Assembly: GCA_013397115.1 (NCBI GenBank)
Contig: VWZW01000522.1
Span: forward strand, 124,001-188,000
Source: Edolisoma coerulescens
Taxonomy: Eukaryota > Chordata > Aves > Passeriformes > Campephagidae
Direction of reading: 5' to 3'
DNA: 64,000 nt
The position numbers and the translations under genes were made by a program. Of the stretch, positions 1 to 11,991 are shown in pieces (positions within the stretch are counted from its first letter, which is position 1; the number at the start of each line of letters is the position of its first letter). A model generated the notes under the pieces. It was not told the DNA's origin and searched no databases. It saw only the letters and a program-made list of their open reading frames with translations.

Positions 1-3000
1 TCTCATGTACATAATCTGCAACAAAGGTCAGAGACTTGGCCAAGTTTAATGAGAGGGGAAAAAGACATCTTGAATATGAAATAGCCAATTTACAAGATTA
101 TGAGAATAATGTATTTTACTTGATGCCAAAAAAAAAAATAAATTAAAGAAATCAATTTCTCTTCTCCCCAGAGGTGGCTTATAGTACAGCATGAGCACAC
201 AACTGCACCATTCCTTTCTCTACTTTCCCAGACATCCTACAAGCAAGTTGTAACATCCTTGAACAGACTGCTGGATACGGCAAATCCATGTACTGAATGC
301 ATGTAGTGAGAAAGGTGGGGCAAAACGATGATGTCACCACTATCACCAAACCTAAGCAATCAAAACTTCTGCAGCATGCAGCTCCCACACTGTATCTAAA
401 CACCATCAATCTGAGACTGGTTTATAAACTGGAAAGGAAAACTAATGTGAGGACTTAATTAAGATTAATGTTTTTCATTTTCTCCAGAACTATAAGGCTA
501 GATTATTTATTTGTTAAACAAAGGCTGGCATTCCACGATGGTGACCAGATTTCAGCAGCTGGAGAACTGGGGCAGACCTCAAGTGTGATGAAACTCTGTG
601 AAACCCCAGGCTTGGCAACAGTGCCTCATTTTTCTCTTTGTCTCAGCAGGAAGTGGAGTACTCAGACCCTCCACAATCATCTCCCATGCAGATCTTGTCT
701 GCTCCAAGCATGGCATGCTTGAATGTATACACCTGCCAGGCACCTTGACATACAAATGTCAATGTGTCAGATATGAGGTCTGGAGCCTCGCATGTTGAAA
801 TAAACACAGCCAAATTGTGAATATATGACTTCACATACATATGATTACATCCAAACAAATATGCTCTAAATATTTATTTTTCCTTTTACATTGCACTCTA
901 CACTGCAAAAGCAACTCGTTCTCTTCAGATGATATGAATATAAAATATGCATGTGTGTTTTATTTCTCAGACATACCATTAAATGCAGGGTTTTTTACTT
1001 GCACAATGCCCGAGTTCTACATTATGGCCTTCATGAAGCTCAGAAAATTTTAAATACCATGGGAACATTCACCTCAATTGCATCATATAAACTGGTTACA
1101 GTAATTTAAGTGTAAATAATACTCTCAGATTGCTGCTCCACATCGAAACAACAATTCATAATCAAATCTTCTGCTTCAGTTTCTGTGAGTTGCTTTCAGG
1201 TGGTTGAAGGCATTAATTCCACTGAATTTCACCATTCTTGGGGCACAGCTGACTAGATGTGGGCAAGGTTTGCAGAGCTCCCCATTTTGCAGAAGCAAAG
1301 ACTTGAACAACCAGCAAGAACATGGACTGGTGCTCTCAGATATTTGGCTAGTACTTCCTTTTGCAAGAGTAGGGGCCAGCTGAGTTAACATGCTCAGTGC
1401 ACGGAGGCATTTTCCTTCAGGTCAAACTGGCACTGGGCTTAGGAGGTTTTCACCACCTTCCTCTTCATCAGAGCCCCACACCCCCCACTGTGATTGTCTG
1501 GACATATTTCCAGCCAGTCAATTCCTGCCACTGTGAGGGCCTCAGGCAGTGGCAGCACCTCAATCTCTCCTGTGTTCTGCCTCAAGCAAATAAACCACTT
1601 TGTTTTCACAAGACTGAAAACTGTTGGTTTACTTCAGGTCTCTGAGCAAAATGCAGACAGTCATCTATTTAAAACTTAATGACCTGTGAAGTAGAGAAGG
1701 TTGATCAAATGACCTTCTCTATTTTCTAGAAAACTAAAAAGCAACTTTATATACAAAAGACGTTAGGATTTGTTTCAGTTTTACACACATACATCAGTAA
1801 TGCCAGAATGTCATTATTAACATGGCTACCTGGACCCTCTGCTGCAATGGTACTGTACAGTCGCATTGTTTAGAAAAGTTACATTAAGCTCTCAAGTTAC
1901 CTCAAGCATTAGCCAAGGGTATCTGGCAGAATATTAACCCTTCTAGTGAACTGTGTTTTACGTAATTCCAGGAGCACACTGTGAAGTAGATCCCTTCTAA
2001 AGATTAACATCCATTTAAAAAAAAATTCCTATTTAATTAAAGCTAGCCTAGAACGCTATGACCACTAGCATTCAGTTTTAATGTCTATTGTCTAATGTCT
2101 GTGCCTGTACTAAGGCATGACAGAGAAGACGTTCCTACTGGTCATTTCATTAAGAAATACTGTTATTTACACATATTTTAGCTAGAGAGAAAGAACACAG
2201 ATTTTTTTTTACAATTGTCCAAAGTCGTCTCCTTTAGGTCATCCAGGCTACTGGTGCAAAATTCACCTAACAGGCATGAAATCCAATGTACATCAGAATG
2301 TACTGGCAGAGCAATCCAGATAACTAGCACACATGCCAGTAGGTTACACGATAAGTCTAAAATAAAACAAACTTCAAAAAGAAAGTCACTAAGAAGAAAG
2401 ACTAAGATGTCGTTAGCCTATGGCTTTCTGTGCTACATGAAGTGCAATGCCTGAATGTTGCCAGCAGCTGATCTCAGATCCCTGAGTGTCAGGACCACGA
2501 CACCTGCCTGTGCCACACAGCTCCACAGAAAGGACTACCATCCATTTTGGAGGGTTCTTGGATTTTCTTTCCTTTTTATAAACCTTGTTATATTTTATAT
2601 ATCCCTTTTCTTGCCCCATAATGTTTTTCATGAACTCTGTCACAATCACTGCAACTTCTCTATCAGCAGAGAAAATTTATTTCTACACTCCAAATCAAGC
2701 AGGACTATAAAATCAAGAGTTGAGGCTCTGCAACAGTCCAGCCTTTGGCTTCTGTACAGCAACTTAGAAAAACAAAACGCTTTCCCAGCTTGTGTCTGAA
2801 TTAGCCATTACTTTCAACGCAGATGAAATCTGACAGGAACAATCAGGTTTAAAAAACATTTCTTCAACTCCAATAGGCAAGAACATTTTTTTTTTTAAAG
2901 TCCTTTCCCTTTTGAAGACTGAGGATTAAATATATCTTACAAGTAAGGAGCAGAAGGAGAGAATACAGTGTGCATGCAGCTGAAAACCAGCTCAACATTA

Positions 3001-3014
3001 ATCCTTTTACATAC
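1..3014 (-). other. Part of the FARP1 intron downstream of the exon
   Basis: This is AT-rich sequence without a recognisable exon, CR1 copy or RNA gene. I looked on the minus strand for the next FARP1 exon, which should encode VWLDLLKP followed by a KQIRRPK-like segment, and did not see it. There is a short A-run near 128-139. The intron assignment is an inference from the exon at 3015-3119. Confidence 0.7.
3009..3014 (-). promoter_or_regulatory. FARP1: Splice donor of the FARP1 exon
   Basis: The minus strand reads ATG|GTATGT with the GT at 3014-3013. The match to GTRAGT is good but not perfect. The exon ends on a whole codon, so the next exon should begin in phase 0; the family sequence continues with Val-Trp-Leu-Asp. 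Confidence 0.8.
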
Positions 3015-3119
3015 CATCATCTTTTTATGATCTGGAAATTCAAGGCCAAAATAGTCGCCTTCAACAAGGTTCAGGTGGTTGCAAACAGCATCATGCAAAA
3101 CTTTCCCTGGAGCTCTTTG
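3015..3119 (-). CDS. FARP1: Internal coding exon of FARP1 (FERM F1 lobe)
   Basis: Read on the minus strand, this 105-bp block is open for 35 codons in phase 0. It contains NHLNLVEGDYFGLEF followed by a PDHKK segment, the signature of the ubiquitin-like F1 lobe of FERM domains. From memory of the family, the peptide starting QRAPGKVL is nearly identical to FARP1, whereas the paralogue FARP2 and the relative FRMD7 differ clearly here. FARP1 is a plasma-membrane-associated Rho/Rac guanine nucleotide exchange factor with FERM, DH and two PH domains. It acts in neuronal dendrites and synapses; the FERM part binds membrane and adhesion partners. The exon is bounded by a pyrimidine-rich acceptor ending TTCTTCTTACAG and a donor ATG|GTATGT. 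The last two codons are Met-Met where I recall Ile-Thr in human, a mild difference. The exon is a small part of a protein of about 1,000 residues; no other exon was found in the window. The FERM assignment is very secure, the FARP1 assignment secure. Confidence 0.9.
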
Positions 3120-3143
3120 CTGTAAGAAGAAAACAAAGCCTAG
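3120..3143 (-). promoter_or_regulatory. FARP1: Splice acceptor of the FARP1 exon
   Basis: On the minus strand the intron ends with a pyrimidine-rich run, GCTTTGTTTTCTTCTTACAG, directly before the first codon of the FERM exon. The AG lies at 3120-3121. This is a strong vertebrate 3' splice site and fixes the exon boundary at 3119. Confidence 0.85.
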
Positions 3144-6100
3144 GGTTACAAAGATGCTTTTAATTAGTGGCAGAAAAATTATTATGCTAAGAAATTATTC
3201 AAACAACACTGTCAAAACTGTTTACAAAATCAGTGGCTATTACAACCATACCCACAGGGCAGCTGACAATAATTACACTAGTTTCAAAGCTAAAGAATAC
3301 ATCCATCCATCCATGGATGGCAGCTCTGAATCCATCTTTAGTGCGTTTTTATTTTTTGAGGGAAAAGTACTGTGAACTAGAAGAGGTAGAAGAGGGGCTT
3401 GGGATATAATTTTCTTACGTCTACCAAGGCTAATTTCTACTGTGATTTTTCATTTTATCCCACGGCCCTTCAAGCCACATCAGGTGGTGTATATCTGTGC
3501 ACAACACAGTGAAACCAGGATGTTCACCGACAGACCTGTCATACGAAACACCAAGGACTGAGGGTTCGCTGGACACTGCTTGATACACAACAGGCTCAAG
3601 CCCTGGGTTCTGACTTCACAAGGGCTTATCCCAAGCTTCCTGCTGGGAGGCACTGAGGCTGCTCCAGGCCTGTGTGTGCTACCCTGGCAGAGTGGGCAAG
3701 TCATTTGGAGGAGTCAAACACACTGAAAGCCTTCCCTCTACAAAGACCAGATGTTCTAGCCCAATATTAGCTCCCAGAGCCACCATTCTGCTGATTCTAA
3801 GGATTCTTTTCATCAGCCCATCCTTTAAATCCACACCTGCAGAAAATACTATAAATTACAGTTTTCCAGCAAGTCTTCTGCAAAAAACAGTCCCTGTATA
3901 AAAAGGCCAATCACTGAAATCAAATATTTTTGTTCCTTGGACAAATGCACCTATTTTAACTCAAAAGGCCCTGAAACACAGGTCTATACTCACTTCAGAA
4001 CAAATAATAACCCACTAAATTGCACAAACTCTGCTGTTACAAGAGACCAATCACATCCTGGAGAACTGGCCTTGCATTCAACCTACAGACTGGCCCCTTC
4101 CCGTTCGGCCCAGTAAATAACAGAGCAAAATGAAACAGTAGTAACCAAGTGAAGAAAAGACAACCATTACAGGTGGGCAGACCAACTGACCTGGCCCAAA
4201 CCTGAGCCTGAGCCCACGTCCTCGCATCTCCAGGCAGTGCCCATACCAACAGCCTACTCGAGAGTGGGCAGCTGCTCAGTCCCACCCGCTCCCAAATGCA
4301 TCATAATGCAGTCTGGTCTCTGTTTCACTGGGACACCAAAACAATAAATAGACAGGATTTTTCCACCTAGGGCAATACCTGGTTTTCAGCTGTAACTTGA
4401 AGTACAAAGCATCTTTCCAAAGGTAATTTCTCTAACATTCTCTAATATGAACAGTGACAAGTAAATACCCAGTAGTGAGGCTTACATCAGAGAAATTAAA
4501 GTGATGACATTTTTCTAGGGAAAGCACAGGATGTAGGTGCCACCACAGCAGCGCTGTCACCCTGGTCATGCAGGACACAATGACTGAAGCCTTCAATGCT
4601 GTCTGGTTTTGAAAGTGTGAAGGGAAGAGCCAAGCTCACTTCTTCAAGAACTTGCTGAACAGGTTTTTACCCAACATACTCCCAGTGCCTCTGACAGACC
4701 CATGCCACCAGGAAGCGATGTTCACTCAAGTTATTAACTGTTTGTTAATATTTTTTGTAGCAAATATTAGCCTCATGAATACTGTCAAAAAACACGTCAA
4801 GAACAATTGCAGATAAAAGTACTAATTTTTTTAGGCATTCACCACAACCTTGCAGTAACCAAAGTAATGCATAGTAAAATGCCAAGAGGATACAAAGAAG
4901 GAAGGAAAAAAAAAAAGGCATCTTTTTTTCTAGATAGAGAACTTTTGATCTGATGCAATGGCATCCAAAATAAGTCTCAAGTGCAAGTATATTTGAATAC
5001 ACTCACTTCACGCTCTCCAGCTTCATTAAACCAAAAGCATCCCCAGTGTTCACCACCCAGCCTGCACTGACCATTGCACCTTGTCAGTTCTAACAGAAAG
5101 CTTCCCACCCTTTCCACTCCATCTATCACTGTAGGTCGGCACAAACAATCAGACACCGTCTCAGTGAAAGAGCTTCCTGCTAAGTGCATTTCATTGGAGG
5201 CAACAGAAGAGTATTAAACACATTAGACTGAGTGTAATAATGATACTACTTTACTGCTCTGAAAACACACCAACAAACTATTTAGAAGTAAATACTCCTG
5301 CTTCCAGACTAGTCTCAGGTCTTCACAGTTTGGCTGGGGCTGCTAGAGAGACAAAGAATGGGTTTATCAGTTACCCTCGCAGCAAGAAACTTTCCGACTT
5401 GTGCACAACCAGAAAAATGGTAGCGTGCCTGTGAGTGTCTATGTATGTCCAGCTAAAGTATTTGATGGACTTCTGTCTGACAAAGACCAAACTTCATCTC
5501 TCCTCACAGGAAAAAAAAGTGTCTCTGAGTGGAGATTTTTGAACAACAGGAAAGAAGGCAGAGAGCCCACCTGCATTACCACACTGCTCAAGGTTAGCTG
5601 AGGAGAGCACGGCTGTCTGATCTCAGACTGTGAGTAAAAGCATCTGATTAAAACCTGCTGAGTGTTTTCATAAAGGTTTTTTTTTTAACAGGCATTTAAA
5701 TGATGGAACAGCAGTCTTGTAGTATTTATGTCACTTGGCATTTTCTCTGGAGTATGCCTCAATAAAATGAAATGCTTCTTACTCTAGTATTTGTAAATAT
5801 TATTATTCTAAACTCATCTATAGCTTTGATCAGTCTACCTCAAAATAAAATCTGACAGTTCTCTCAAAGGAAATGCTGTGCATATAAAATCTGCTGAGAT
5901 TTAGAGCCTGATGAAACTCCGGTCTTGCAGGGCCAGAAGGAGAAGTACAACATCCACAAAAGCAGGAACTCACAAGGTTTCGGAGAGATGTTGATTCAGG
6001 GCAGTTCCATGACATCCCTACTAAAAAATTTAAACACAATAAATTAAAAGCTCCGTCTACTGGGTATGGAAGCAAACCAGGAGTCATTCAGGGCACAGTA

Positions 6101-9100
6101 AACACGAGCTGACAGAGGGAGCATTCAGGAATGAGTGAGCCACACCGATGACATCATCTGAAGTCAACAGTTGTGCCTGACTTTAACATGGTTACAAGGC
6201 CTATGAAAAAATACAAGTTTTCCACAGAACTTGGAAGGCATTTTCCAACCACGAAGCAAGGCCCCGCTGCCATGCCTCAGACAGCAAGTACTAGACAAGC
6301 TTCATTGGCTGCTGTTCCACAGCCCGGTGGCAGCATCTGCATAAGCCAGAGCTTGGCTGCTTTCCCTGCTCCATGCCAGCACCAGTCTGCTCCATGGGGG
6401 ACACTGACATGGAAGCATGGAAGCAACGAAGGCTGGTGGCAAGACTATACCTCCAGACCACTTGCTGCCACAGACAGCACCGCCCTGTGAGGCAGCAAGG
6501 GAAAGGAAACAGGAGGGCATGGTATACTGGTGGAATACAGCTGGGGGAAGGTCACACGCAACCCCCAGGCTGGGAAGCAGCTGCAGCAGGTGGCAGTCCT
6601 CTGCTCCTGTTTCTGTTGACAGCCAGATTCCTGTATAATCAATGAAAAAATATTGCAGCTCCAGACAGCAATTCTTCCCACCCCAAACCAGCCACCTGAG
6701 CACACTAGCAGGGAACTTTTCCTGAGCAATACAGGTGTATCTTTTACCCTGACAACAAGGAGCCCTGACATCTGTTTTAACGATTTTAGATGAGGTGAGC
6801 CCCAGTCAGACTGATATACCAGAGAATTACTATTTTTCTCTTGGTGCGGTATTTACTTACACCAAAATAATATTATAAATTTGTTACAATGAAAAGAAGC
6901 TCACTGACTTCCAGCTACACATCCTTACTGCTTAATGCATTTTGAACTGGTCTTTCATCTAGCTCTGTCAAATCACATTTTAAAAGTCACTTTACATTTT
7001 CAGGGAACGTCAAGCTCTAAATTATGAATAATGTGCATCACTACATTTAGCTGCAAGCTATGAAGGTACCCAGTCAAACTAGCCTGCTTTACGCATTATA
7101 CATTGAACATTTTGCTGTCTGCTCATTATCTCAGTCCTACTCAATTCAGCCTCATTCTACTCCCACCCAAATCCAAAACAACATGTTGCTTATGATCTTC
7201 CAATGGTGAATATTTTATTAGGTTCAACAATTCTTTCATGTTCTAGCAAACGCCAATCATTTTACAAAAAATCCCTCTACATACTTGTTTAGACCATTCT
7301 TTGAGATATACTGCAATACATTTTGTTTTTTAAGAAAAAATAAAGTACATGGCTATATCTGGAAGATATCCAGAGCTGTAAAAGAAGTAGGTTTTGACAC
7401 ATCACACCACCTCCCACAGTAAATTCAGCAATTATTTCACTAATTATCTACCAAAAAATAAGTATGTATGTTTCTGGTCAAATAGTGGTTTTAACATTTT
7501 TTATCTGTTCAGCCAAATAATCTCTGATCCCAGCTTGAACAAGACCTTTGATTAAAAGGCTTTTGTTAATTTGTTTGTTTTTACATTACTGAGCAGCAAT
7601 ACCAGCTTAAAAATACCAAATAAAATAAATACTTTCTTCTGAACATCTGAAAAATTTAAGTCCCATTTTTGGCTGAAGTAAGAAATAGTTTCATGTGGAA
7701 ACACAGACTACTCTGTTTTCCTTCTCTTCTTCAAAACTGCCGCAAATGGGTCAGAAAGAAGTTTGGGTTGTTTTGGGTTTTAATTACACTTGCTTGTACA
7801 TTAGTAGCAGCTCATAGGAGAGAAAATAATTCCTTTATGTTCAATTGAAAGAAAGAGGTACATTCATTATTCACACCTACCACCATATAAAGGCAGGTCT
7901 TTCTTCCACTAATGCCCTGTTCCTATCACATTCTGGGTGCTCAAATGCTCTAAAATAAAATGTGACTACTTGGTCACGCTAAATATTTTACAAATACTTA
8001 AATACTATATGGCACAAAGGTTAAACACAAGGTTTGAAACTGTATTTGCTCTTTCATGGTAATCACCAAAAAAATTCCTTGCACTGATCAGCCTTTTATC
8101 ATATCAGCCAAATCAGTTTGCCAAATTATTTTTATACTCTAATTTAACAACTGCATTGAAAACTTCATTCAGTAATTTCATTACTATTTCTGAAGTCATA
8201 CACAGTTGTAATCACTACTAAGAATAACAACCCCACGTTCTTAACAGCATAACTTTCTCAGTTATTCGACACTGTTAAAAATTATGTAGTATCTACAGTT
8301 TTGAAGTGAAAGAAAACCAACCAACAACTGTTCAAGATAAGCAAATAGTATAAAAATAACCTCACAGATGAGATTGAGCACAGGGTTCTTAAACAAATAA
8401 CCCTGTCAGAAAATTATACGTCAAAGAAGGCTTGAAAACTACTCACAGGAGAACAATACTGTCAGCATCTGAAGACAAATTTCATATTTTAAACAGTTCT
8501 CCTTTCTGGCGTAAAATGAAATGCATAATTCATATTTAGCAAAAGTCTATTTCCTGAAAGGTGGGATTAACAGCAAGAAGCACTGGTCTGAGTGTTGTTG
8601 CTCTGGACCTTGGAGACACTTGGAGATCCTCTGCCCTTCTTCTCCTCTCCTCCCTTTCAAAGCGTAGGTGTTAATCCTATAAGGAAGGATTAGATGACTA
8701 TAAAAATAGCATTAGACCATAAAGATAGCTCTTACACCTGGGCTTACTGGCTTTTACCTGGCTGTTCAGCTTAGACTGGGTAGTTGAGAAGTGTTGGAAG
8801 AAGTGTAATTCATTACTCCTACATACCAGGCCAAAGAACGGTGGAGAAGTGACACCTTTGAACAGAGCAGCCACACACTCCCACCACTACTTTTAAGTAG
8901 GCAGATCCCCACTCCGGAGCTGCAGCCACCAGGTATGCGTCCCATTTGAAAAGAGGGTGTAGAAGAGGCAGATTTTTATGATAACCTAAAGGCACCTCGT
9001 TCCTTTCAAGATATTTTCCATTTGAATGTAGTTGAAGGCTCCACTCCTGGCACATATCCCACATGCTTTTGCACAGACTGTGCACATACCATCAAAGGGC

Positions 9101-10313
9101 AGACTGAGGCCAACAGCAGTAACAGAATAAGTCTCTTATGCTGCCTTAAAAACAGGGGATTGATCATCTGCTCTGTGTGTACAATGAGACTATTTAGCGT
9201 TCTTTTCTTTCAAGATTTTAGTGGACTGCTTTTACACTCACCACATAAACTGTATTCCCTTAATGCCAGTGCTTGCTTTCCACAGCCTCTGATGTACACT
9301 TTTACCCTTTGGTCAGTTTTGGTGGCGGTGGCACCTTTTTTTAAACAGCACGATTTTAAGATACGGTACTTTTTACTTCAGGTATGTTTTACTGCCCTTA
9401 AAAAAATGCAGCTGCAAAGTTACGACTTCCCCCCCCACCACCTATCAGCTATGACAAACTTCAACAACAACTATTTTAGGCATTTTGTTGCTAACCAAAA
9501 ATCAACACAGCAAACAATTAGTAAGGCAAAAAATACAAAGGGAAGGGGTTTAATAACCCCCTCATTTGCTTGCATTTCTAGCATGGTCTCCAAAAGAAAA
9601 TTGCAGTTTTCTACATTTGAAACATGGATTTGTTATTGTAACCATAGTCTTGGATTTCTGATTGTGACAAACTGGTTTATGTCAAAATATTTTCTAAAAT
9701 AGGCAGAAGCAGAAGGACTGCTCTTACTAGACCTTAAACTCTCTTCTAATGCCCAAAAATCAAATTTAGTAGAAATAGCCAATAGTAAAATTCAGACGAA
9801 CAGTAAATACTAAATAATCTTCTTTAATAGTTAAATGCTGTGGAAGGAAAAAGAAAAACATTATCTAGCAAAGCTAATGAAAAGTTTTATCATGAGGCTA
9901 TTATTAGCACTGCTTAGTTAAGCTTTTTCTTATAGCAGAGTCAGACTAATACAAAATTCAGCTACAGTAAATCCTCAGGTAACTGTACATCTCCATAATT
10001 ACAGTACAGTAAAGCTATGGAATTGGAAGCTCTGCTAGGTCTATTTTCACTCGGCTCATAAAATTACAGCTTTGTACCTTAATGGGCAAACACCACCCAC
10101 ACTGTATTTATCATATACGCCATTTCAATGTGCATGAGAGAACACAAACATGGAGGAGAGATGGGCTGGGCACCTTCAGAACTGAGCCTTTCACATCACA
10201 GACTAATGTGTCATCTTCAAGCATAATGCTCCAATAATTCGGTTTCTTTGCAGTTCTTACAAATGCAAACTGATATTAATACTGATTTTACTTGCCACCT
10301 CTCTATTACTCAG
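3123..10313. other. Unique intronic sequence with no gene seen
   Basis: The stretch is AT-rich with scattered T and A runs. It holds a short ATCC repeat and palindrome near 3301-3320, and a moderately GC-rich patch around 6240-6640 with several overlapping short frames on both strands and no family resemblance. The longest open frame of the window lies at 9022-9702 and is discussed as a finding. No interspersed repeat was recognised. Confidence 0.5.
3301..3320. repeat. Short ATCC repeat running into a palindrome
   Basis: About three and a half copies of ATCC at 3301-3314 overlap a perfect 14-bp palindrome, CCATCCATGGATGG, at 3307-3320. It lies about 180 bp inside the intron from the FARP1 acceptor. 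It is probably a simple-sequence accident. Confidence 0.7.
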
Positions 10314-10443
10314 ATTTCTAGTGGACAAGACGTTTGTTACTGCAGAATCAGCAGCAACCACCACAAAGCTAGTGGAGCCCTTTGTAAAGAAGACAGAGGA
10401 AGAAACAGGCAGATTCTTGGAGCCTGGAGAATTTCCTCCTCAG
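10314..10443 (+). other. Splice-bounded open block, possible antisense exon
   Basis: A pyrimidine-rich stretch ending CTCTATTACTCAG precedes, and CTCAG|GTAACT follows, a 130-bp block. It is open in the frame containing TAESAATTTKLVEPFVKK and then a Glu-rich segment ending EFPPQ. Two plus-strand frames are open, which weakens the coding case. I do not recognise the peptide. The orientation is opposite to FARP1, so if real it would belong to an antisense transcript. Chance is the more likely explanation. Confidence 0.2.
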
Positions 10444-11954
10444 GTAACTGTAGGGACAAAAATACACAGAATTTATTTCGCACATTCATCTCTCTGTCAT
10501 CAATGCCAAAGAAAAACTGAAACTTCTCACTGGCGAAACACCACGAACCATAAAAACCAAAAATATTCAGCTTTTGGCCACAGTAGTCTAAGCACACATC
10601 TGTTTATTACAAAATGTTACTCATGGTGAAACACATTAACAAAATACTTCATGATTAGTTTCCTGGTTCACTGGTTCCTTTGGCTCTAGTTACAGCATTT
10701 TAACTAGCTGGCATCTAACTCTCAGTTAGAAAGTACAACTGATCTTGTATTGACTTTTCTGTACTGATTTTACAAAATCCTACATTTCACACATATGCAC
10801 CTAAAATGCACTTCATCAACTTAAAAGTGGTGCTCTGATCACATCTGCTTATGAATTCAGCTGGAAAACTTCATTGTTATCTGCCTAAAAATCCTCTAAG
10901 AAATTGTCCCAATGGGGACAACACATTCCTTCCCATGAAATGCGAATGCTGATCTTGGTATTGCCAAAGAACCCCTAACCCCCCCAAAAAATCAAACTGC
11001 AAAACCAGGTCTCTGCAGCAGCTAATTAGTCCTGCTGGAAAAATACAAACCTCATTTCTTGTAGTACAACCCTAACTTCCTTCAGACAGGTGTAAAACAT
11101 TTGTGGGAAATCAGCAGTGGCAGAGCAAGTCTTTTAAACAACTGTTAAAGGCTGCAAAATTTCACACACCAACAATTAAATTCTTAGACTTCCAGTGGGA
11201 AACTCTTGGCAGCACCACTGCTACTAAACCAAAATTACTTTCCTTGAACATCATTAAAATGCACAGTGTGGACAAGAAAAACGAGGTATTAAAAGAATAA
11301 TGAGAAAACTTACTAAAAATATGTCATCTTATTCCCTAAATTAGCTCCTGTAAATGCTGAGTCATCTCTGCCTAATTTTCCTAGCAAAATTAAAAGTCGT
11401 TTGTGGCTGTTCTTTCTCCCCTTATCAAGGCAACCATCCACTGTTGGAAGTGACTATTTTCCTTTCTGAAGAATTCCAGCTTCAGAGCCTTGACACTGCA
11501 TGGTTTAGACTTGCAAAAACCAGAGCCAGCCCATCATGAATTTACCATCTACGTGCGAATGGCAGGGCAGATGCCTTAAACAGTGCTTTCCTCGTGATCT
11601 AAAGCAAACTGCTTTGCAAATCAGCACGTAAGAAAGGTGGAAGGCAACAATACTTTTGTGCTACATGGCTTTTTAAAAACCAGCTGCACACTAAAAATTC
11701 TCTGAAAAGCTGTGTCTTGCTCAGAGGGGCAAGAAGGGAGGGAGTCACACCAAAGCCATTCCAGCTATGACACCAAAACCCTTAGTGGAGACAGAGGGAT
11801 GCCAGCATCTGACAAAGATAACCTCTGAATTACCTATGTTTAGTCGACAGCCAAGGGTGTAACCGGGCAGATGTCTCCATCTGGCATGAGCTGCACCTCC
11901 ACCACGAGGCTCTGCCCATAGGGATGTGCCTGCCAGCGTTCTGCAGCACAAGGA

Positions 11955-11991
11955 TGCCCACAGCACAAGCCCAGCATGTGTGCTGTGGGCA
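11955..11991. repeat. Perfect 13-bp inverted repeat (hairpin)
   Basis: The arm TGCCCACAGCACA at 11955-11967 is exactly complementary to TGTGCTGTGGGCA at 11979-11991, with an 11-base loop. The stem is GC-rich and would be stable in RNA or single-stranded DNA. Pairing does not continue outside the arms, so the stem is shorter than a typical microRNA precursor. Confidence 0.85.
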
